NCBI GenBank assembly: GCA_028704555.1 | Contig: JAQWFD010000020.1 | Coordinates: 1-64,000, forward strand | Reading direction: 5' to 3' | Length of the DNA: 64,000 nucleotides | Source: Desulfobacterales bacterium | GTDB lineage: Bacteria > Desulfobacterota > Desulfobacteria > Desulfobacterales > JAQWFD01 | Shown: in pieces, positions 44,986 to 55,712 of the stretch | Position numbering within the stretch: the first letter of the stretch is position 1 | Layout of the letters: each line of letters starts with the position of its first letter | Translations under genes and position numbers: made by a program | Notes under the pieces: model-generated | What the model saw: the letters and a program-made list of their open reading frames with translations, nothing else | Told to the model about the DNA's origin: nothing | Databases searched by the model: none

Positions 44986-46173
44986 ATGTCGATTTCTAAA
45001 AATATTAAAGTAATGCTATCCACATCGTCATGGATACGCAGAATGTTTGAAGAGGGTGCCCGTCTTAAAAAAAAATACGGTGCTGAAAACGTATTTGATT
45101 TCAGTCTCGGGAATCCGAATCTGGTGCCGCCTGAACAATTTACATCCGCATTGAAGGCCATTGTCTGCTCGGCTGAAAAGACGACAAGCCATGGCTATAT
45201 GTCAAATGCAGGATATCCTCATGTCCGTAAGTCTGTTTCGGATTATATTTCCGCTGAGCAGCAGATTCAGCTGTCAGAAACCGAAATACTGATGACATGC
45301 GGGGCCGCAGGCGCGTTGAATGTGATATTGAAAACCCTTCTCGATCCCGGTGATGAAGTGGTCGCTCCGTCGCCGTATTTTGTTGAATACGATGCTTATG
45401 TCGCCAATCATGGCGGTTTGTTAAAAACCGTTCCTGTCAATGATGATTTCACATTAAATATTGATCGTATTTCAAATGCCATCGCTGTTGGAACAAAAGC
45501 GGTTCTGATCAATTCCCCCAATAATCCGACGGGTCAGATTTACAGCGAAGCGTGTCTGAAACAACTGGGCGAACTTCTGGAGAAAAAAGGAAAGGAGTTC
45601 GGTCATGTCATTTATCTGATATCAGATGAGCCCTATCGGAAAATTGTTTATGAGGGGGCTTCGGTGCCGAGTATATTTTCCTGTTATTCCAACAGTATTA
45701 TCGCGTCGTCTTATTCCAAGGATCTCTCCATTCCGGGGGAACGCATCGGCTTTATCGCTGTTCATCCGGAGGCTGAATATAAGCAGGATTTAATCGATGG
45801 CATGGCGATTTCCAACAGGATTCTGGGCTTTGTGAATGCACCGGCCCTGATTCAGCAGGTTGTGGCCTCCATACAGGGTGCAAGCGTGAATGTTGCGGTT
45901 TATCAGAGGAAAAGAGATCTCCTCTGTGACGGGCTTGCCGATTGTGGATATCAGTTTATCCGGCCCCCCGGAGCATTTTATGTGTTTCCCAAAACGCCGA
46001 TTCCCGATGATGTTGAATTTGTACGGGCCCTGCAGGAGGAATTGATCCTTGTCGTTCCAGGAAGCGGATTCGGCGGGCCCGGTCATTTCAGGATTGCGTA
46101 TTGTGTGGATGATAACACCATCATCAATTCTATTCCGGGTTTCCGGAAGGTTCTGCAGCGTTACAGCCGGTAA
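44986..46173 (+). CDS. PLP-dependent aminotransferase (aspartate aminotransferase type)
   Basis: Fold type I aminotransferase of class I/II, 395 residues. The N-terminal half has FDFSLGNPNLVPPE; the substrate/PLP loop NSPNNPTGQIYS and ISDEPYR (the Asp that pairs with the pyridine nitrogen) are present. The PLP lysine is in SSYSKDLSIPGERIG. The C-terminal arginine is in FRIAYCVDD. Start ATG 44986 lacks a strong ribosome site. It lies upstream of the methylmalonyl-CoA genes and may supply or drain oxaloacetate or pyruvate through transamination; substrate is not determinable from sequence. Confidence 0.88.
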   Translation: MSISKNIKVMLSTSSWIRRMFEEGARLKKKYGAENVFDFSLGNPNLVPPEQFTSALKAIVCSAEKTTSHGYMSNAGYPHVRKSVSDYISAEQQIQLSETEILMTCGAAGALNVILKTLLDPGDEVVAPSPYFVEYDAYVANHGGLLKTVPVNDDFTLNIDRISNAIAVGTKAVLINSPNNPTGQIYSEACLKQLGELLEKKGKEFGHVIYLISDEPYRKIVYEGASVPSIFSCYSNSIIASSYSKDLSIPGERIGFIAVHPEAEYKQDLIDGMAISNRILGFVNAPALIQQVVASIQGASVNVAVYQRKRDLLCDGLADCGYQFIRPPGAFYVFPKTPIPDDVEFVRALQEELILVVPGSGFGGPGHFRIAYCVDDNTIINSIPGFRKVLQRYSR

Positions 46174-46306
46174 AAGCGTGTAAAGATATTTTCTTGATGC
46201 GAACAGGGGACATTTTGTCAGTGGAAAATGGTGTCACAGCCGGGGCTGTCTCCAGCAAATACTCCGGTCAACATCTAATGCTTCAAAAAAATGAAAGGAG
46301 TGATAC

Positions 46307-46711
46307 ATGAAGACACTTAAAATTGACCATCTTGGGATTGCAGTCAAAAGCATTGACGGTGTCAAGAATTTCTGGACCGACATTCTGGGACTTAAATGCG
46401 CAGGCTCAGAGACGGTTCAGGAACAAAAAGTGACGACAGCGTTTTTCCCTATCGGTGAAAGTGAAATTGAATTGCTGGAATCCACCTCGGAGGAAGGGCC
46501 AATCGCCAAATATATTGATAAAAAAGGCGAAGGCATACAGCATGTGGCGTTTCGTGTCGAAAACATCGAAAAGGCCCTGGAATACCTGAAGGAGAAAGGT
46601 ATTAAACTGATTGATCAGAAACCCCGCATTGGCGCAGGCGGAGCGAAAATCGCATTTCTGCATCCCAAAGCGACAAACGGTGTGCTGGTAGAGCTGTGCC
46701 AAAGAGATTAA
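46307..46711 (+). CDS. mce: Methylmalonyl-CoA epimerase
   Basis: Interconverts the (2R)- and (2S)-methylmalonyl-CoA epimers, needed between carboxyltransferase and mutase. The 134-residue VOC-fold protein has the metal-binding His in [10 protein letters not shown], the second His in [14 protein letters not shown] and the terminal Glu in VELCQRD. The ATG follows GAAAGGAGTGATAC, a strong ribosome site. The mutase gene starts 86 bases downstream. Confidence 0.93.
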   Translation: MKTLKIDHLGIAVKSIDGVKNFWTDILGLKCAGSETVQEQKVTTAFFPIGESEIELLESTSEEGPIAKYIDKKGEGIQHVAFRVENIEKALEYLKEKGIKLIDQKPRIGAGGAKIAFLHPKATNGVLVELCQRD

Positions 46712-46797
46712 TTTCTTTACAGGAATATCGGATTTATTTTTTCAGATGAAAACAAAGAGGCGCACAGGAGCCTGAGAATTTATGAAAGGAGTTTGGT

Positions 46798-48936
46798 ATG
46801 GCAGAACATCCGGATAAACAAAAATGGGTAGAGCTTGCAACCAAAACAATGAAAGGCAAATCTCCAGACACATTGGACTGGATGACCCCCGAGGGGATTC
46901 TGGTCAAGCCGGTAATGACGGCTGAAGATATCGAAGGCCTGGAATGCGTCAATACGCTTCCGGGCATGCCCCCGTATGCCCGCGGCCCTCAGCCGACCAT
47001 GTATGCCGCAAGACCCTGGACGATCCGTCAGTATGCCGGTTTTTCCACCGCAAAAGAATCCAATGCGTTTTATAGAAGAAATCTGGCGGCCGGTCAGAAG
47101 GGCCTGTCGGTGGCATTTGACCTTGCCACCCACAGAGGCTACGATTCAGATCATCCCAGAGTCGCCGGTGATATCGGTAAAGCCGGTGTAGCAATTGACT
47201 CGGTCGAGGATATGAAAATTTTGTTTGATCAGATTCCTCTGGACAAGATGTCGGTTTCCATGACCATGAACGGCGCTGTTCTTCCGATTCTGGCAGGCTA
47301 TATTGTCGCCGCTGAAGAGCAGGGCGTAAAGCATGAACAACTGACCGGTACCATTCAGAATGATATCCTGAAAGAGTACCTGACCAGAAATACCTATATT
47401 TATCCGCCCGAGCCTTCCATGAGAATTATTTCTGATATCATGGCTTACTGCTCCAAGGAAATGCCCAAATTCAACACGATCAGTATCAGCGGCTATCACA
47501 TAATGGAAGCCGGTGCAGATTCTGTGCTGCAGTGTGCATTTACCCTCGCTGACGGCGTTGAATATGTCAGAGCGGCACTGAAAGCGGGCATGGATGTTGA
47601 TTCCTTTGCACCCCGCCTGTCCTTTTTCTTTGGCATCGGCATGAATTTTTTCATGGAAATTGCCATGTTGCGCGCGGCCCGGTTCCTGTGGCATCGGCTG
47701 ATGACCCAGTTTAATCCGAAAAATCCGAAATCCGTCATGCTCAGAACCCATTGCCAGACATCCGGATGGAGTCTGACCCAGCAGGATCCGTACAACAATA
47801 TCATTCGAACCACTCTGGAGTGTATGTCGGCTGCATTGGGCGGAACCCAGTCTCTGCATACCAACGCCTATGACGAAGCCATTGGCCTGCCCACGGATTT
47901 TTCCGCACGGATCGCCAGAAATACCCAGATCATCGTTCAGGAGGAATCTCAGATTTGCCATGAGGTAGATCCGCTGGCCGGCTCCTATTATGTTGAATAT
48001 CTGACTGACAGCATCATCAAGGGCGCACAGAAAATTATCGATGAGATCGAAGAGCTGGGCGGTATGGCCAAAGCGATCGAATCCGGAATGCCCAAGATGA
48101 GAATCGAAGAGTCCGCCGCTAAACGACAGGCCCGAATCGATTCGGGTAAGGATGTTATCGTTGGCGTGAATAAATATCATATCGAAGAAGACCTGAGCGC
48201 GATGGAGATTCTGGAAGTTCCGGCAACTGTTCGGGATGAGCAGATGGAGCGACTCGTACAGATTAAGGCAAGCCGTGACGGCGCTGCTGTGAAAAAAGCG
48301 CTGGATGATCTTACCAATGCCGCGGAAAAAGGCGGCAATCTCCTGGAAGCGACCGTCGTGGCTACCAGACTCCGGGCGACAGGCGGCGAAATTTCCGATG
48401 CATTGGAAAAAATCTTCGGCAGGTATGTGGCCACCACTCAGGTAATCTCTGGTGCCTACGCATCCGAGTACAAAGATCAGAGTGTTATTCAGGCCTTAAA
48501 GAAACGGACCCAGGATTTTGCCGACAAGACCGGTCGGCGTCCCAGAATTTTTATGACCAAGATGGGACAGGACGGACATGACCGCGGCATCAAAGTCGTG
48601 GCCAGTTCGTTTGCCGATCTGGGATTTGATGTGGATATCAGTCCCATGTTCCAGACACCGGAAGAGGCTGCCAAAATGTCAATTGAAAATGACGTCCACG
48701 TGGTGGGTGCCTCCAGTCTGGCAGCGGGTCATAAGACGCTGGTTCCACAGCTGATCGAAGAGCTCAAGAGCCAGGGTGCTTCGGAGATTCTGGTGGTTGC
48801 CGGTGGCGTTATTCCGCCCAAGGATTACCAGTACCTCTATGATGCCGGCTGTGTAGGCATTTATGGCCCGGGCACGCCCATTATCGAGTCTGCAAACCAT
48901 GTGATGAATCTTCTTGAAGCGAAATATTGTAAATAA
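46798..48936 (+). CDS. Methylmalonyl-CoA mutase, single-chain form
   Basis: Adenosylcobalamin enzyme interconverting methylmalonyl-CoA and succinyl-CoA. The 712-residue chain has a TIM-barrel catalytic part (to about residue 560; [15 protein letters not shown] and [15 protein letters not shown] are hallmark segments). A cobalamin-binding domain follows, whose DxHxxG motif is Asp592-Gly-His594-Asp-Arg-Gly597. Its length is close to that of E. coli Sbm/ScpA and to the large subunit of the two-chain enzymes. A good GAAAGGAGTTTGGT precedes the ATG. Its chaperone MeaB lies directly downstream. Confidence 0.96.
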   Translation: MAEHPDKQKWVELATKTMKGKSPDTLDWMTPEGILVKPVMTAEDIEGLECVNTLPGMPPYARGPQPTMYAARPWTIRQYAGFSTAKESNAFYRRNLAAGQKGLSVAFDLATHRGYDSDHPRVAGDIGKAGVAIDSVEDMKILFDQIPLDKMSVSMTMNGAVLPILAGYIVAAEEQGVKHEQLTGTIQNDILKEYLTRNTYIYPPEPSMRIISDIMAYCSKEMPKFNTISISGYHIMEAGADSVLQCAFTLADGVEYVRAALKAGMDVDSFAPRLSFFFGIGMNFFMEIAMLRAARFLWHRLMTQFNPKNPKSVMLRTHCQTSGWSLTQQDPYNNIIRTTLECMSAALGGTQSLHTNAYDEAIGLPTDFSARIARNTQIIVQEESQICHEVDPLAGSYYVEYLTDSIIKGAQKIIDEIEELGGMAKAIESGMPKMRIEESAAKRQARIDSGKDVIVGVNKYHIEEDLSAMEILEVPATVRDEQMERLVQIKASRDGAAVKKALDDLTNAAEKGGNLLEATVVATRLRATGGEISDALEKIFGRYVATTQVISGAYASEYKDQSVIQALKKRTQDFADKTGRRPRIFMTKMGQDGHDRGIKVVASSFADLGFDVDISPMFQTPEEAAKMSIENDVHVVGASSLAAGHKTLVPQLIEELKSQGASEILVVAGGVIPPKDYQYLYDAGCVGIYGPGTPIIESANHVMNLLEAKYCK

Positions 48937-48974
48937 ACTGTAAAAAGTTCCGGTTCATTCAAATTCGATGGGCC

Positions 48975-49030
48975 GGAGATGTTCAATGAATGAAACATCT
49001 CCTCCGGCTGGAAAAAGCCGGAGGAGATGT
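48975..49030 (+). promoter_or_regulatory. Mutually exclusive hairpins between mutase and meaB
   Basis: Segment A (48975-48983, GGAGATGTT) can pair with AACATCTCC at 48994-49002. That same segment is also part of a 15-bp perfect hairpin, ACATCTCCTCCGGCT at 48995-49009 with its inverse at 49016-49030 (six-base loop). The two structures cannot form together, an arrangement seen in attenuators. There is no T run after the long hairpin, so a processing or mRNA-stability role is equally possible. Confidence 0.5.
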
Positions 49031-49084
49031 CCGTTGGTCGAATGTTTTCGTCAACTGTAGCTCTAAAATGCTGGAGGCAGTGAG

Positions 49085-50074
49085 ATGTTCAAAGATCCAG
49101 AAAATTATGTAAAGGGCGTTTTGGAATGCAACAGATTGATGTTGGCCAAAACCATTACTTTGATTGAGAGTTCACTGCTTACTCATCAGGAAATGGCAAG
49201 GCATATTATTGACCGGCTGCTGCCGCATACAGGAAAATCGATCCGGTTGGGAATTACCGGTGTTCCCGGAGCGGGGAAAAGTACTTTTATCGAGAGTCTC
49301 GGTATGATGCTGACTCAGCAAGGATTGCGTGTGGCAGTCCTTGCAATCGATCCCAGCAGTACAAGAAGTGGCGGAAGTATTCTGGCAGATAAAACCCGGA
49401 TGGAAATGCTTTCTGTCGAAAAGCAGGCCTTTATCCGGCCGTCTCCGTCCGGCGGTACTCTGGGAGGCGTTGCCAGAAAAACACGCGAAACAATGCTGGT
49501 TTGCGAAGCGGCCGGATTCGATGTGGTGATCGTCGAGACAGTCGGAGTCGGTCAATCTGAAACGGCAGTGAAATCCATGGTGGACTTTTTCCTTGTTTTA
49601 CAGATTTCCGGCGCTGGTGACGAGCTCCAGGGGATAAAAAAAGGAGTACTTGAGCTGGCTGACGCGGTAGTGGTTAATAAGGCAGACGGAAATAATATTC
49701 AAAGAGCCAAATTGGCTAAAAAGCAGTATGAAACGGCACTGCATCTTGTTTCCCCTTCATCTCAAAATTGGTCTCCTCCTGTAAAAATCTGCAGTGCATT
49801 GAAACATACCGGTATCGAAGAAATATGGGATATGATTTTGGAATTTAAGAAAAAAATGATAACAACCGGAGAGTTTGAACTTGTAAGGAGAGAGCAGTCT
49901 CTTGAGTGGATGCAATTTCTTGTCAAGGAAGGCCTTGAACAATGGTTTTACAAAAATCAAAATGTGATTAAAATACTTCCAAGAGTTAAAAAAGAAGTTG
50001 AAAATGGAGAGATTGCTCCAACTCATGCTGCCAGTCGGTTGCTTTTTTTTCTTGACAAGATCAGCCGAGTATAG
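49085..50074 (+). CDS. meaB: MeaB-type G-protein chaperone of methylmalonyl-CoA mutase
   Basis: GTPase of the MeaB/ArgK family that gates cobalamin loading and protects the mutase. At 329 residues it has the Walker A GVPGAGKSTFIESLG, the region LAIDPSSTRSGGSILADKTRM, the switch-like VETVGVGQSE, and the base-specificity NKADG. The C-terminal dimerisation arm is present. The start ATG follows CTGGAGGCAGTGAG. It is adjacent to the mutase, supporting the role. Confidence 0.94.
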   Translation: MFKDPENYVKGVLECNRLMLAKTITLIESSLLTHQEMARHIIDRLLPHTGKSIRLGITGVPGAGKSTFIESLGMMLTQQGLRVAVLAIDPSSTRSGGSILADKTRMEMLSVEKQAFIRPSPSGGTLGGVARKTRETMLVCEAAGFDVVIVETVGVGQSETAVKSMVDFFLVLQISGAGDELQGIKKGVLELADAVVVNKADGNNIQRAKLAKKQYETALHLVSPSSQNWSPPVKICSALKHTGIEEIWDMILEFKKKMITTGEFELVRREQSLEWMQFLVKEGLEQWFYKNQNVIKILPRVKKEVENGEIAPTHAASRLLFFLDKISRV

Positions 50075-50302
50075 AAAAAAGAATTTTACATCTCGTTTAC
50101 ACAATATAAGTTATATGAATCAGGAAGGAGGAGAAATATCTATTTCGTATTTTACTTGATAGGCCATTGCTTTGTGTTCGCTAAGCATCAGAAATCGTGC
50201 GGATTGTTTCATAAACAAAGCAGACTGACGAACAAAGTAAAATTGTTGGATATATCTATCTAACCAAAATGTTCAATCTGGAGAGATGAAAGGAAATTGA
50301 CG

Positions 50303-51856
50303 ATGGGTATTGTGCAAGATAAATTAAATGATCTGAAGGACCGAGAGAAGAAGGTTCTGCAGATGGGCGGTGAAAAAGGTATCGCAAAACACAAGGCTAA
50401 AGGGAAAATAACTGCCCGGGAAAGACTCAATTATCTTTTTGATCCCGGAACATTTCGGGAACTTGACATGTTTGTCACACATCGCTGTGTAAATTTTGGC
50501 ATGGAAAAGGTTGAAATTCCGGCCGACGGTGTCATTACCGGATACGGCTATATCAATGGCAGACCTGCATTCGCGTTTGCGCAGGATTTTACCGCAAGAG
50601 CCGGAAGCCTTGGTGAAATGCATGCCAAGAAGATCTGCAAGGTCATGGATCTGGCGCTTAAAGCGGGAGCCCCCTGCATAGGACTCAATGATTCCGGCGG
50701 TGCACGAATTCAGGAAGGTGTCGATGCCCTTTCCGGATACGGGAATATTTTTTTCAGAAACTCCATCGCTTCGGGTGTGATTCCTCAGATTTCCGCTATT
50801 ATGGGGCCCACCGCAGGCGGTGCGGTTTACTCTCCGGCCATGACCGATTATATATTTATGGTAAAAAATACCAGCTATATGTTCATCACGGGACCTCAGG
50901 TGATCAAGGCTGTTCTGGGTGAAGAAGTCACTCAGGAAGATCTCGGCGGGGCCATGGCACATAACACCAAGAGCGGTGTTGCCCATTTTGCCTGCGAAAG
51001 TGACGAGGACTGCCTGGATCAGATCAAAATTCTGCTTTCCTATCTGCCGTCAAACAACATGGAAGATCCGCCGATCGTTGATACGGGTGATGATCCCAAA
51101 CGGATTGATCCGGCCCTGAACGCCATTATTCCGGACAACCCGAATCAGGGCTACAACATGAAGGATGTCATTGCATCCCTCGTGGACAACGGTGAATATT
51201 TCGAACCGCATGAATATTATGCACCGAATATCCTGATCTGTTTTGCCAGACTCAATGGCAGAACCATCGGTATTATCGCCAATCAGCCCATGGTTCTGGC
51301 CGGATGTCTGGACATCAACGCCTCCAACAAGGCCTCCCGTTTTATAAGATTCTGCGACGCTTTCAATATTCCCATGCTGACCATCGCGGACGTGCCCGGA
51401 TACCTGCCGGGAACCAATCAGGAATGGAGTGGCATTATCACCCATGGTGCAAAACTTCTCTGGACCTATTCAGAGGCGACGGTGCCGAAGCTGCTTCTGG
51501 TTACCCGTAAAGATTACGGTGGATCTTATCTGGCCATGTGTGCCAAGGATCTGGGCAATGATTTTGCCGTTGCCTGGCCGACCGCACAGATTGCGGTTAT
51601 GGGCGCTGCCGGCGCAGCCAATATTATCTATGCGAAGGCGATCAAGGGGGCAGAAGATCCTGTGGCAAAACGCAAAGAATGTATCGATGAATATGAGGCG
51701 CTGTTTAACAACCCCTATTGTGCGGCACAAAGAGGCTTTGTCGATGCGGTTATAGAGCCCGCACAGACCCGGCCCAGACTGATAGAAGCATTGGAAATCC
51801 TTTGCAGCAAGCGAGAGATCAGACCTCCGAAGAAACACGGCAATATTCCGTTGTAA
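50303..51856 (+). CDS. Acyl-CoA carboxyltransferase subunit (12S/MmdA/PccB type)
   Basis: A 517-residue crotonase-fold carboxyltransferase acting on propionyl/methylmalonyl-CoA. Conserved segments include KGKITARERLNYLFDPG, IGLNDSGGARIQEGV, GPTAGGAVYSPAMTDYI and the C-terminal half with YGGSYLAMCAKDLG. It cannot be told by eye whether it is part of a transcarboxylase, a decarboxylase or an ATP-dependent carboxylase. The downstream biotin-bearing pyruvate-side subunit and the absence of a biotin carboxylase gene favour a methylmalonyl-CoA:pyruvate transcarboxylase. ATG 50303 follows AAAGGAAATTGACG. Confidence 0.9.
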   Translation: MGIVQDKLNDLKDREKKVLQMGGEKGIAKHKAKGKITARERLNYLFDPGTFRELDMFVTHRCVNFGMEKVEIPADGVITGYGYINGRPAFAFAQDFTARAGSLGEMHAKKICKVMDLALKAGAPCIGLNDSGGARIQEGVDALSGYGNIFFRNSIASGVIPQISAIMGPTAGGAVYSPAMTDYIFMVKNTSYMFITGPQVIKAVLGEEVTQEDLGGAMAHNTKSGVAHFACESDEDCLDQIKILLSYLPSNNMEDPPIVDTGDDPKRIDPALNAIIPDNPNQGYNMKDVIASLVDNGEYFEPHEYYAPNILICFARLNGRTIGIIANQPMVLAGCLDINASNKASRFIRFCDAFNIPMLTIADVPGYLPGTNQEWSGIITHGAKLLWTYSEATVPKLLLVTRKDYGGSYLAMCAKDLGNDFAVAWPTAQIAVMGAAGAANIIYAKAIKGAEDPVAKRKECIDEYEALFNNPYCAAQRGFVDAVIEPAQTRPRLIEALEILCSKREIRPPKKHGNIPL

Positions 51857-51908
51857 TGGGTTGAGATTTGATTCTATCTTTTAACACCTTAAGCCAAACG
51901 GAGATCAA

Positions 51909-52115
51909 ATGAAAACCAGAAAAAAGATAGCGGCTGCGATGGCTGCCGTAACGAATTATATCAAAACCGAGGAAGAACAGCTGGCAATGCAGGCTGCAAT
52001 TCCTTTACAGAGGCCGACGCCGATCAGTTTCTGGGGTCAGAGCGCTCGACAGAACGTGATGCAGATGAGAACGCTGATGCAGTTCAGATCCTTTAAAGGA
52101 TCTGCATTTCGATAG
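51909..52115 (+). CDS. Small putative accessory subunit of the transcarboxylase
   Basis: A 68-residue protein between the two carboxyl-transfer subunits. The first half, RKKIAAAMAAVTNYIKTEEE, is an Ala-rich helix like the start of the soluble tail of decarboxylase gamma/delta subunits. The second half has SFWGQSARQNVMQMR, recalling the W-x3-x-R-x3-M pattern of that tail. It lacks the membrane helix of OadG/MmdD. It may be an assembly (epsilon-like) subunit. It has its own ribosome site (AACGGAGATCAA) and lies 52 bases after the carboxyltransferase. The homology is an inference from pattern. Confidence 0.6.
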   Translation: MKTRKKIAAAMAAVTNYIKTEEEQLAMQAAIPLQRPTPISFWGQSARQNVMQMRTLMQFRSFKGSAFR

Positions 52116-52194
52116 GGGTATTTAGAGAAATTCAGTTTTTAATCATCGGAAGAACGAAACGTTTTATATAATTTTTTAGGAGGAGAACCTTAAG

Positions 52195-54150
52195 ATGAGC
52201 GAAATCCAAGTAAAAATGACGGCAATGGATTACAGCCCCGACAGGCCGAAGGCAGCAAACCCGATTAAAATTGAGGATCTGACCTTTCGTGACGGTCATC
52301 AATCTCTGTTTGCCACAAGGGGTCGGACCGAAGATATGATTCCGGTTGCCGAACAGATGGATGAAATTGGTTACTGGGCACTGGAAACCTGGGGGGGGGC
52401 TTCCTTCGATACCATGCATCGCTTCCTGAATGAAGATCCGTGGGAAAGGCTCAGAACTCTGAAAAAATACGTTAAGAAAACTCCTTTCTCCATGCTGCTC
52501 AGAGCCCAGAACCTTGTCGGATACCGCAATTATGCTGACGATACGGCCAAGGCGTTTGTTGAAAGAGCCGCTGAAAATGGAATGGACATTTTCAGAACGT
52601 TTGATGCTCTGAATGATTATCGAAATTTTGAAACGGTTGTTCCGGCTATCAAAGCCGCGGGCAAACATTTTCAGGGCTGCATCTGCTATACCCTGACCGA
52701 AGCCCGGCTGGGCGGAGAAGTTTATAATCTGGATTATTATATTCAGAGGGCCAAAGCTCTGGAAGCCATGGGCGCCGACAGTATCTGCATCAAGGACATG
52801 GCGGGTCTGATTGCACCGTATGATGCGTTCAACCTGATCACCGCCCTGAAAAAAACGGTAAAGCCCCCGATTCACCTGCACAGTCATACCACATCCGGTA
52901 TGTCTCAGATGGCTCAGCTCAAGGCCATTGAAGCCGGCGTGGATATCGTTGATACCTGTATGGCCCCGTATGCAGGCCGTACGTCCCATCCGGCGATTGA
53001 ACCTCTGGTCATGAGCCTTCTGGGAACCAACCGTGACACCGGCTTTGATATCCGCAAGCTGGTTGCCATCGATGTGATTCTCGAAAGAGATATCGTTCCC
53101 AAGTATATGCACATCCTGGATGACACCAAACTGTCAACCATCGACATCAACGTTCTGCTGCATCAGACCCCGGGCGGGATGCTCTCCAACCTGGTTAATC
53201 AGCTCAGAGAAATGAACGCCCTTGACCGGCTCGACGATGTGTTCAAGGAACTGCCGAGAGTCCGGAAAGATCTGGGCCAGGTGCCGCTGGTAACACCGAC
53301 CAGTCAGATCGTGGGTATTCAGACCGTGAACAACGTACTGTTCGACACCCCGGAAGAACGCTACAAGATGATTACCGGTCAGGTCAAAGATCTGGTCTAC
53401 GGCATGTACGGGAAAACAGCCACTCCGATCAATCCGGAAGTACAGAAAAAAGCCCTCAAGGGCTATGTGAGAGGCGAAGAGCCGATCACCTGCCGTCCGG
53501 CTCAAATCATTGAGCCCGAACTCGATGCGGCCAAGGCTGAAATCGGCGATCTGGCCAAAGATATCGATGATCTGATTCTCTATGCCATTTACCCTGTAAC
53601 CGGTAAAAAGTTTTTGAAATGGAAATACGGCAAGGAAGCTGTACCGGAAGAAGTTAAACCCAGATCGATTGAAGCTGCCCGCAAGATGCTGGATCTGATG
53701 GTAAAAGCCAAAAAAGATCAGGTGGTCGAGAAAAAAGATCCACCCGCAATGGGAGAGGGGGCACGTACCTTCAACGTATATGTGGATGACGAATACTTTG
53801 AAGTGGGGGTGGAAGAAGTCGGCGGCGCTCCGGTCATCAGCTATGCTGCTCCGGCTGCCAGACCCGCTGCGGCTGCTCCGGCTGCGGCTGCCAAACCGGC
53901 CGCCAAGAAAGCTGCCCCGAAAGTTGCCGCTGTTGATGGAACGGCACTGACCGCTCCGATGCCCGGCATGATCATTAAATACGAGGTCAAAGAAGGTGAC
54001 AGCGTCAAAGAAGGCGATACGATTGTCGTTCTCGAAGCCATGAAGATGGAAAATCCGCTGAAAGCGTCCTGCAGCGGAACAATTAAATCCATCCCCTTTG
54101 ATTCCGGAGATTCTGTTGCCAAAGACGATGTGCTTGCGGTTATCGGATAG
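52195..54150 (+). CDS. Pyruvate carboxylase B / oxaloacetate decarboxylase alpha-type subunit with biotin domain
   Basis: A 651-residue protein corresponding to the 5S plus 1.3S parts of a transcarboxylase. The catalytic TIM barrel (about residues 20-320) has [28 protein letters not shown] and HLHSHTTSG with the metal ligands. A PYC-type helical domain follows (about 330-510). An Ala/Pro-rich flexible linker (about 550-580) leads to the biotinyl domain with Lys617 in EAMKM. No biotin carboxylase domain is present. Function: carboxyl transfer between biotin and pyruvate/oxaloacetate, with the 12S-type partner upstream. AGGAGGAG precedes the ATG. Confidence 0.93.
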   Translation: MSEIQVKMTAMDYSPDRPKAANPIKIEDLTFRDGHQSLFATRGRTEDMIPVAEQMDEIGYWALETWGGASFDTMHRFLNEDPWERLRTLKKYVKKTPFSMLLRAQNLVGYRNYADDTAKAFVERAAENGMDIFRTFDALNDYRNFETVVPAIKAAGKHFQGCICYTLTEARLGGEVYNLDYYIQRAKALEAMGADSICIKDMAGLIAPYDAFNLITALKKTVKPPIHLHSHTTSGMSQMAQLKAIEAGVDIVDTCMAPYAGRTSHPAIEPLVMSLLGTNRDTGFDIRKLVAIDVILERDIVPKYMHILDDTKLSTIDINVLLHQTPGGMLSNLVNQLREMNALDRLDDVFKELPRVRKDLGQVPLVTPTSQIVGIQTVNNVLFDTPEERYKMITGQVKDLVYGMYGKTATPINPEVQKKALKGYVRGEEPITCRPAQIIEPELDAAKAEIGDLAKDIDDLILYAIYPVTGKKFLKWKYGKEAVPEEVKPRSIEAARKMLDLMVKAKKDQVVEKKDPPAMGEGARTFNVYVDDEYFEVGVEEVGGAPVISYAAPAARPAAAAPAAAAKPAAKKAAPKVAAVDGTALTAPMPGMIIKYEVKEGDSVKEGDTIVVLEAMKMENPLKASCSGTIKSIPFDSGDSVAKDDVLAVIG

Positions 54151-54168
54151 TCTCTGAAAAGGTTTTCG

Positions 54169-54208
54169 GGCTGATCCGGAGGCCGTTCAATGCCCTGCCG
54201 GATCAGCC
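54169..54208 (+). terminator. Stem-loop after the biotin-subunit gene
   Basis: GGCTGATCCGG pairs with CCGGATCAGCC (11 bp) around an 18-base loop. No T run follows. It may mark a transcript end or a processing site between the transcarboxylase and sucCD genes. Confidence 0.45.
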
Positions 54209-54398
54209 GATTCCTGGAAGATAATCTGGGTGGAAATTGACACAACTGGCAAAAACGTAATCAGCGTATCGTCGCAATGATTCGCCTTCAGAGGCCATGA
54301 GATTGGAATCAGCGCATACAGGCCCCTTAAAGGAGACAAAATCGGAAGGTGGCGTTTCGCTATAAGGTTCAGTCAAGGAAAACAAGGAGATAGAGATA

Positions 54399-55559
54399 AT
54401 GAAAATTCATGAGTATCAGTCGAAAGAGTTGTTCAGAAAATACGGCGTTCCAGTGCCCAACGGCGGCCCGGCTTTCAGTGTCGAAGAAGCGGTAAAACTG
54501 GCAGAATCCCTGGGGGGATATCCGGTAGTTGTTAAAGCTCAGATTCATGCCGGTGGCCGTGGAAAAGGCGGCGGAGTGAAACTGGCAAAAAACAAAGCTG
54601 AAGCTGAAAAATATGCCAGCCAGATTCTTGGAATGACCCTGATTACCAAACAGACCGGGCCCCAGGGCAAACTGGTGAAACGGCTGTTGGTTGAGGCTGG
54701 CTGTGATATTAAAAAAGAACTTTATCTGAGTATCCTTCCGGACCGAGGGTCGGCTAAGATATGCATCATGGCCAGCGAGGCCGGTGGTATGAACATCGAA
54801 GAAGTTGCTGCCGAAACCCCTGAAAAACTGATCAAGGTTTTTGTCGATCCTCTGAATGGTATCCAGGGCTATCATGCACTTCAGGCGGCCTACGGATTAA
54901 ACCTTCCGCAAGCAGCAATTAAACCGTTTACCAAGATGCTGAATGGTTTGTATAAATTATGCGTGGAAACAGACTGCTCACTGGTAGAAATCAATCCCCT
55001 GGTTCTCACCGGAAAAGATGAAATTATCGCGATTGATGCAAAAATAAATTTTGACGACAATGCAATGTTCCGCCATCCCGATATTAAAGCATACCGTGAC
55101 CTGGATGAGGAAGATCCGCTGGAACTTGAGGCATCCAAATATGACCTCAATTACATCAACCTTGACGGCAACGTCGGGAATATGGTTAACGGCGCTGGTC
55201 TGGCCATGGCTACCATGGACCTTATCAATCTGGCAGGAGCCTCACCTGCCAACTTCCTGGATGTAGGGGGAAGCGCAAGTGCGGAGCAGGTTGAAAACGG
55301 ATTCAGAATTATTCTCAGCGATGACAAGGTAAAGGGAATTCTGATTAATATTTTTGGTGGTATTCTTCGCTGCGATATTCTGGCAGAAGGCGTTGTTCAG
55401 GCTGCTAAAAAGATTGGCCTCCAAGTACCGGTCGTTGTCCGTATGGAAGGAACCAATGTAGAAAAAGGTCGTAAAATCCTCGCCGATTCGGGCCTGAATC
55501 TCGTTACAGCCGTGGATTTGAAGGATGCAGCCAAGAAGATCACGCAACTTGTAGCATAA
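54399..55559 (+). CDS. sucC: Succinyl-CoA synthetase, beta subunit
   Basis: ATP-grasp subunit that with SucD interconverts succinyl-CoA and succinate with nucleotide phosphorylation. The N-terminus [20 protein letters not shown] is a signature; the ATP-grasp loop [14 protein letters not shown] and the C-terminal [12 protein letters not shown] and [10 protein letters not shown] are present. Length 386 is normal. AAGGAGATAGAGATA precedes the ATG. Linked to propionate metabolism by its position after the mutase/transcarboxylase genes. Confidence 0.97.
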   Translation: MKIHEYQSKELFRKYGVPVPNGGPAFSVEEAVKLAESLGGYPVVVKAQIHAGGRGKGGGVKLAKNKAEAEKYASQILGMTLITKQTGPQGKLVKRLLVEAGCDIKKELYLSILPDRGSAKICIMASEAGGMNIEEVAAETPEKLIKVFVDPLNGIQGYHALQAAYGLNLPQAAIKPFTKMLNGLYKLCVETDCSLVEINPLVLTGKDEIIAIDAKINFDDNAMFRHPDIKAYRDLDEEDPLELEASKYDLNYINLDGNVGNMVNGAGLAMATMDLINLAGASPANFLDVGGSASAEQVENGFRIILSDDKVKGILINIFGGILRCDILAEGVVQAAKKIGLQVPVVVRMEGTNVEKGRKILADSGLNLVTAVDLKDAAKKITQLVA

Positions 55560-55712
55560 TCAGTCGCAATAGTCAGACAGCGCATTGCGCAGGTGAGGTT
55601 GATTTGATTGTTTGCAGATATCTGATGACACAAGCAATAAAGGCATGTCAGATGATAGTATTGCTAAACCGCATGTTTTGCACGCGAACCTAAAAACAAA
55701 GCGAGGGATAAA

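Noticed and set aside
50303..54150. Classification as ATP-dependent propionyl-CoA carboxylase or sodium-pumping decarboxylase
   Set aside because: No biotin carboxylase subunit and no multi-pass membrane beta subunit (OadB/MmdB type) is encoded nearby; transcarboxylase fits the gene set better, though not proven.
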